Part shown: positions 13,807 to 15,271 of the stretch, piece after piece
How the letters are laid out: every line of letters starts with the position of its first letter
Position numbering within the stretch: position 1 is the stretch's first letter
Source of the DNA: an uncultured delta proteobacterium
Lineage (GTDB): Bacteria; RBG-13-61-14; DRUE01
Reading direction: 5' to 3'
Assembly (NCBI GenBank): GCA_903930515.1
Contig: CAIYYW010000359.1
Coordinates: 1-15,271, forward strand
DNA: 15,271 bases
Notes under the pieces: model-generated
Seen by the model: only the letters and a program-made list of their open reading frames with translations
Databases searched by the model: none
Told to the model about the DNA's origin: nothing
Made by a program: the position numbers and the translations under genes

Positions 13807-15121
13807 CTCCGGCGCGGAATTTTTCGATCAGGGGGACCGCGTTCAGGGCGGACAGGAAAGCGATCTCGCCGCCGACCCCGGGCGCGCGGGCGGTGTCTCC
13901 GGCGAAAAATAAATTTTCCACATCCTGAGACCGGAGCGGGGGTCGGTTCTGCCAGGCCTGTCCCACGCGCAGGTAAACCCCGTCCAGGATGCTGAAGTAA
14001 AGCCAGCGCTCCCACATCACCTTGCCCATGGTTCCGGGCGCCAGTTGTTCTATTTTGTTCCGCATTTGTTCACGGACGCCGCGGATAAAATTCTTGTCCC
14101 TCATCTTCAGCGAGTTGACCACCCAAAGCCAGGTGGCAAGCTGCCTGCCGGGCGGGCACAAAGACGGATCCGAGACCGACGGGAACCGGCCCATGAGAAA
14201 TTGCTCCAGGTCGAGTATGCTTCCGCCTTCGTCCGAGACCGGCTCGGCCAGGGCCAGGTCAACGGAAATCCCGCAGGTCGGCTCAAGGTTGAGCGCGTAA
14301 TTGTGGAACTCGGGCCGGAAATGTTTTGGATCCACGAACCGGAACAGGCGCTGAACCGGCATGGCAAAAAGAACCGCCTTGGGTTTCCATATCCCGTTTT
14401 CGGTTTCCACCGCCTCAACCCTTTTATCGCTGATGTGAATTTTTCTTACGCCGTTTTTCAGGTTGAGCCGAACCGGGTCAATGATATGCCGGATCAGCTT
14501 GTCAATCACCTGCTTCTCGCCGCCCAACGGATGACCGATGCCCTGGCGGGCGCGAATGCCTCGCCTAAGCAGATGGACCACTTCGCCCGCGGAGGCCTGG
14601 TCAATGTCCGGGGCCATGGCCGCGAGTCCGAGCGCCTGGAGCATGGTCCTGACCTGGGGCCGCTTGGAGGCCCGGCCGGCGAACTGCGCGAACGAGGTGT
14701 CGGCGATCATGGAGACCGGCACGGTCAGAATCTTGAGCAGGATCAAAGTGAATCGCAATGCGTCCCCCGGACTTAGCAGGGGAAGCCTGAAAATATCGGC
14801 GACCTTCTGCGGATACACGAAACGCTTTCCCCCGGTCACCAGCATGGCGCGGTTTCCGTGTTCAGGAACCCATTTAATGGTTTCGCCAAGTTCGCGAAGC
14901 ACGCGCGCGCCCGCGCTGTCGTCGGCGCACCGGTAACCGTGGACCCCGTGATCCAGCGTAAAACCGTCCCGCTCCGTGGATCGGGCCCGGCCGCCCGGCA
15001 CGGACAAGCACTCGAAGACTTCCGCCCGGATTCCTTTGCGCGCGAGCAGCGCGGCCGCGGTCAGTCCTCCGTAGCCCGCGCCAATGATCGCGACCTCGGT
15101 TTCCTTTACGAGATTTTCCAT
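13799..15121 (-). CDS. NAD(P)/FAD-dependent oxidoreductase, phytoene desaturase/amine oxidase-like
   Basis: A 440-residue flavoprotein of the phytoene-desaturase/protoporphyrinogen-oxidase-like superfamily. The N-terminal dinucleotide fold has GAGYGGLTAA (14-23), with E37 of VFE placed to bind the FAD ribose. PGGRARS (42-48) and DHGVHGY (57-63) follow, as in CrtI-type enzymes. The C-terminal FAD-closing motif is LFFAGDTARAPGVGGE (404-419). Members oxidise or isomerise carotenoids, porphyrins, amines or other hydrophobic substrates, often at the membrane. No carotenoid-synthesis genes are nearby, so I do not assign a substrate. No ribosome binding site precedes ATG 15121, but a -10-like box sits 8 nt before it. 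Confidence 0.88.
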   Translation of the reverse strand: MENLVKETEVAIIGAGYGGLTAAALLARKGIRAEVFECLSVPGGRARSTERDGFTLDHGVHGYRCADDSAGARVLRELGETIKWVPEHGNRAMLVTGGKRFVYPQKVADIFRLPLLSPGDALRFTLILLKILTVPVSMIADTSFAQFAGRASKRPQVRTMLQALGLAAMAPDIDQASAGEVVHLLRRGIRARQGIGHPLGGEKQVIDKLIRHIIDPVRLNLKNGVRKIHISDKRVEAVETENGIWKPKAVLFAMPVQRLFRFVDPKHFRPEFHNYALNLEPTCGISVDLALAEPVSDEGGSILDLEQFLMGRFPSVSDPSLCPPGRQLATWLWVVNSLKMRDKNFIRGVREQMRNKIEQLAPGTMGKVMWERWLYFSILDGVYLRVGQAWQNRPPLRSQDVENLFFAGDTARAPGVGGEIAFLSALNAVPLIEKFRAGDK

Positions 15122-15129
15122 GGGGTCTT

Positions 15130-15157
15130 ATTTTATCCGAAACCCGGGGGGGATCAA
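15130..15157 (-). promoter_or_regulatory. Promoter of the flavoprotein gene, leaderless arrangement
   Basis: Read on the minus strand: TTGATC (15157-15152), a 16-nt spacer, TAAAAT (15135-15130), then 8 nt to the ATG at 15121. Spacer length and box-to-ATG distance equal those of the SGNH hydrolase promoter, which strengthens both calls. Confidence 0.45.
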
Positions 15158-15175
15158 GGAAAAGGTTTTCCCAAG

Positions 15176-15214
15176 CGCTAAAATAAAACAGGCCCGAAAA
15201 ATCCGGGCCTGTTT
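15176..15214 (-). terminator. Rho-independent terminator of the right-edge gene
   Basis: An 11-bp perfect stem (15186-15196 with 15204-15214, AAACAGGCCCG/CGGGCCTGTTT) with a 7-nt loop. On the minus strand it is followed by TTTTATTTTA, a clear U-tract. It lies 23 nt after the stop codon at 15238, as expected for the end of that gene. The plus-strand side is also T-rich. Confidence 0.85.
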
Positions 15215-15237
15215 CTATCTTTATTTTGCGAGACTGC

Positions 15238-15271
15238 TCAGACCGCTTTGGCCTCCTTGGCCTTCAGCTCG
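15238..15271 (-). CDS. C-terminal end of an unidentified protein (partial)
   Basis: On the minus strand the window edge reads through codons for ELKAKEAKAV and ends in TGA at 15240-15238, followed by a strong terminator. The Lys/Ala/Glu-rich tail and the well-placed terminator support a real gene running in from the right. Ten residues are too few to identify it. Confidence 0.6.
   Translation of the reverse strand, partial: ELKAKEAKAV

Overview
The window looks like chromosomal DNA from a Gram-negative-type bacterium with moderately high G+C genes, probably an uncultured or deep-branching lineage. The support is AGGAGG-type ribosome binding sites, sigma-70-like promoters, rho-independent terminators, a lipoprotein signal and signal-anchor segments. 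Acyl-CoA dehydrogenase and methylmalonyl-CoA-mutase-type B12-domain genes suggest a fatty-acid or organic-acid oxidising metabolism of the kind seen in former Deltaproteobacteria and several candidate phyla. I cannot name the taxon. No mobile element, CRISPR array, rRNA or tRNA was seen.

Layout. Positions 1-450 hold no gene but carry several inverted repeats, two of which interleave like an RNA pseudoknot, followed by a promoter. Next come plus-strand genes for a ferredoxin/O-methyltransferase fusion (451-1812), an exported type-B carboxylesterase (1929-3563) and a degenerate YchF-like protein (3782-4813). A small membrane-protein ORF (4803-5021) runs on the minus strand. From 5344 to 10843 a compact plus-strand cluster contains a stand-alone cobalamin-binding domain, a 12-codon leader ORF coupled to a ceramidase-like lipoprotein, and two copies of a two-gene module (Gfo/Idh/MocA oxidoreductase plus 93-residue protein). 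It ends with a third oxidoreductase relative that has lost its cofactor-binding and catalytic residues. A convergent membrane-anchored SGNH hydrolase (10859-11791, minus) follows. Then come a VLCAD-like acyl-CoA dehydrogenase with its own promoter and terminator (11963-13744), a phytoene-desaturase-like flavoprotein on the minus strand (13799-15121), and the last codons of another minus-strand gene with its terminator at the right edge.

How it fits together. The most unusual part is 5812-10843. Gaps there are 14 nt or less or are overlaps, both oxidoreductases start with TTG, and the repeat unit is about 1.35 kb. It reads as one translationally coupled operon. In it, two active NAD(P)-dependent dehydrogenases, each with a small helical partner, and one pseudo-dehydrogenase may form a complex acting with an envelope amidase-like enzyme. 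The substrate cannot be read from the sequence. The two minus-strand genes at 11791 and 15121 share a near-identical promoter-to-ATG arrangement that predicts leaderless mRNAs.
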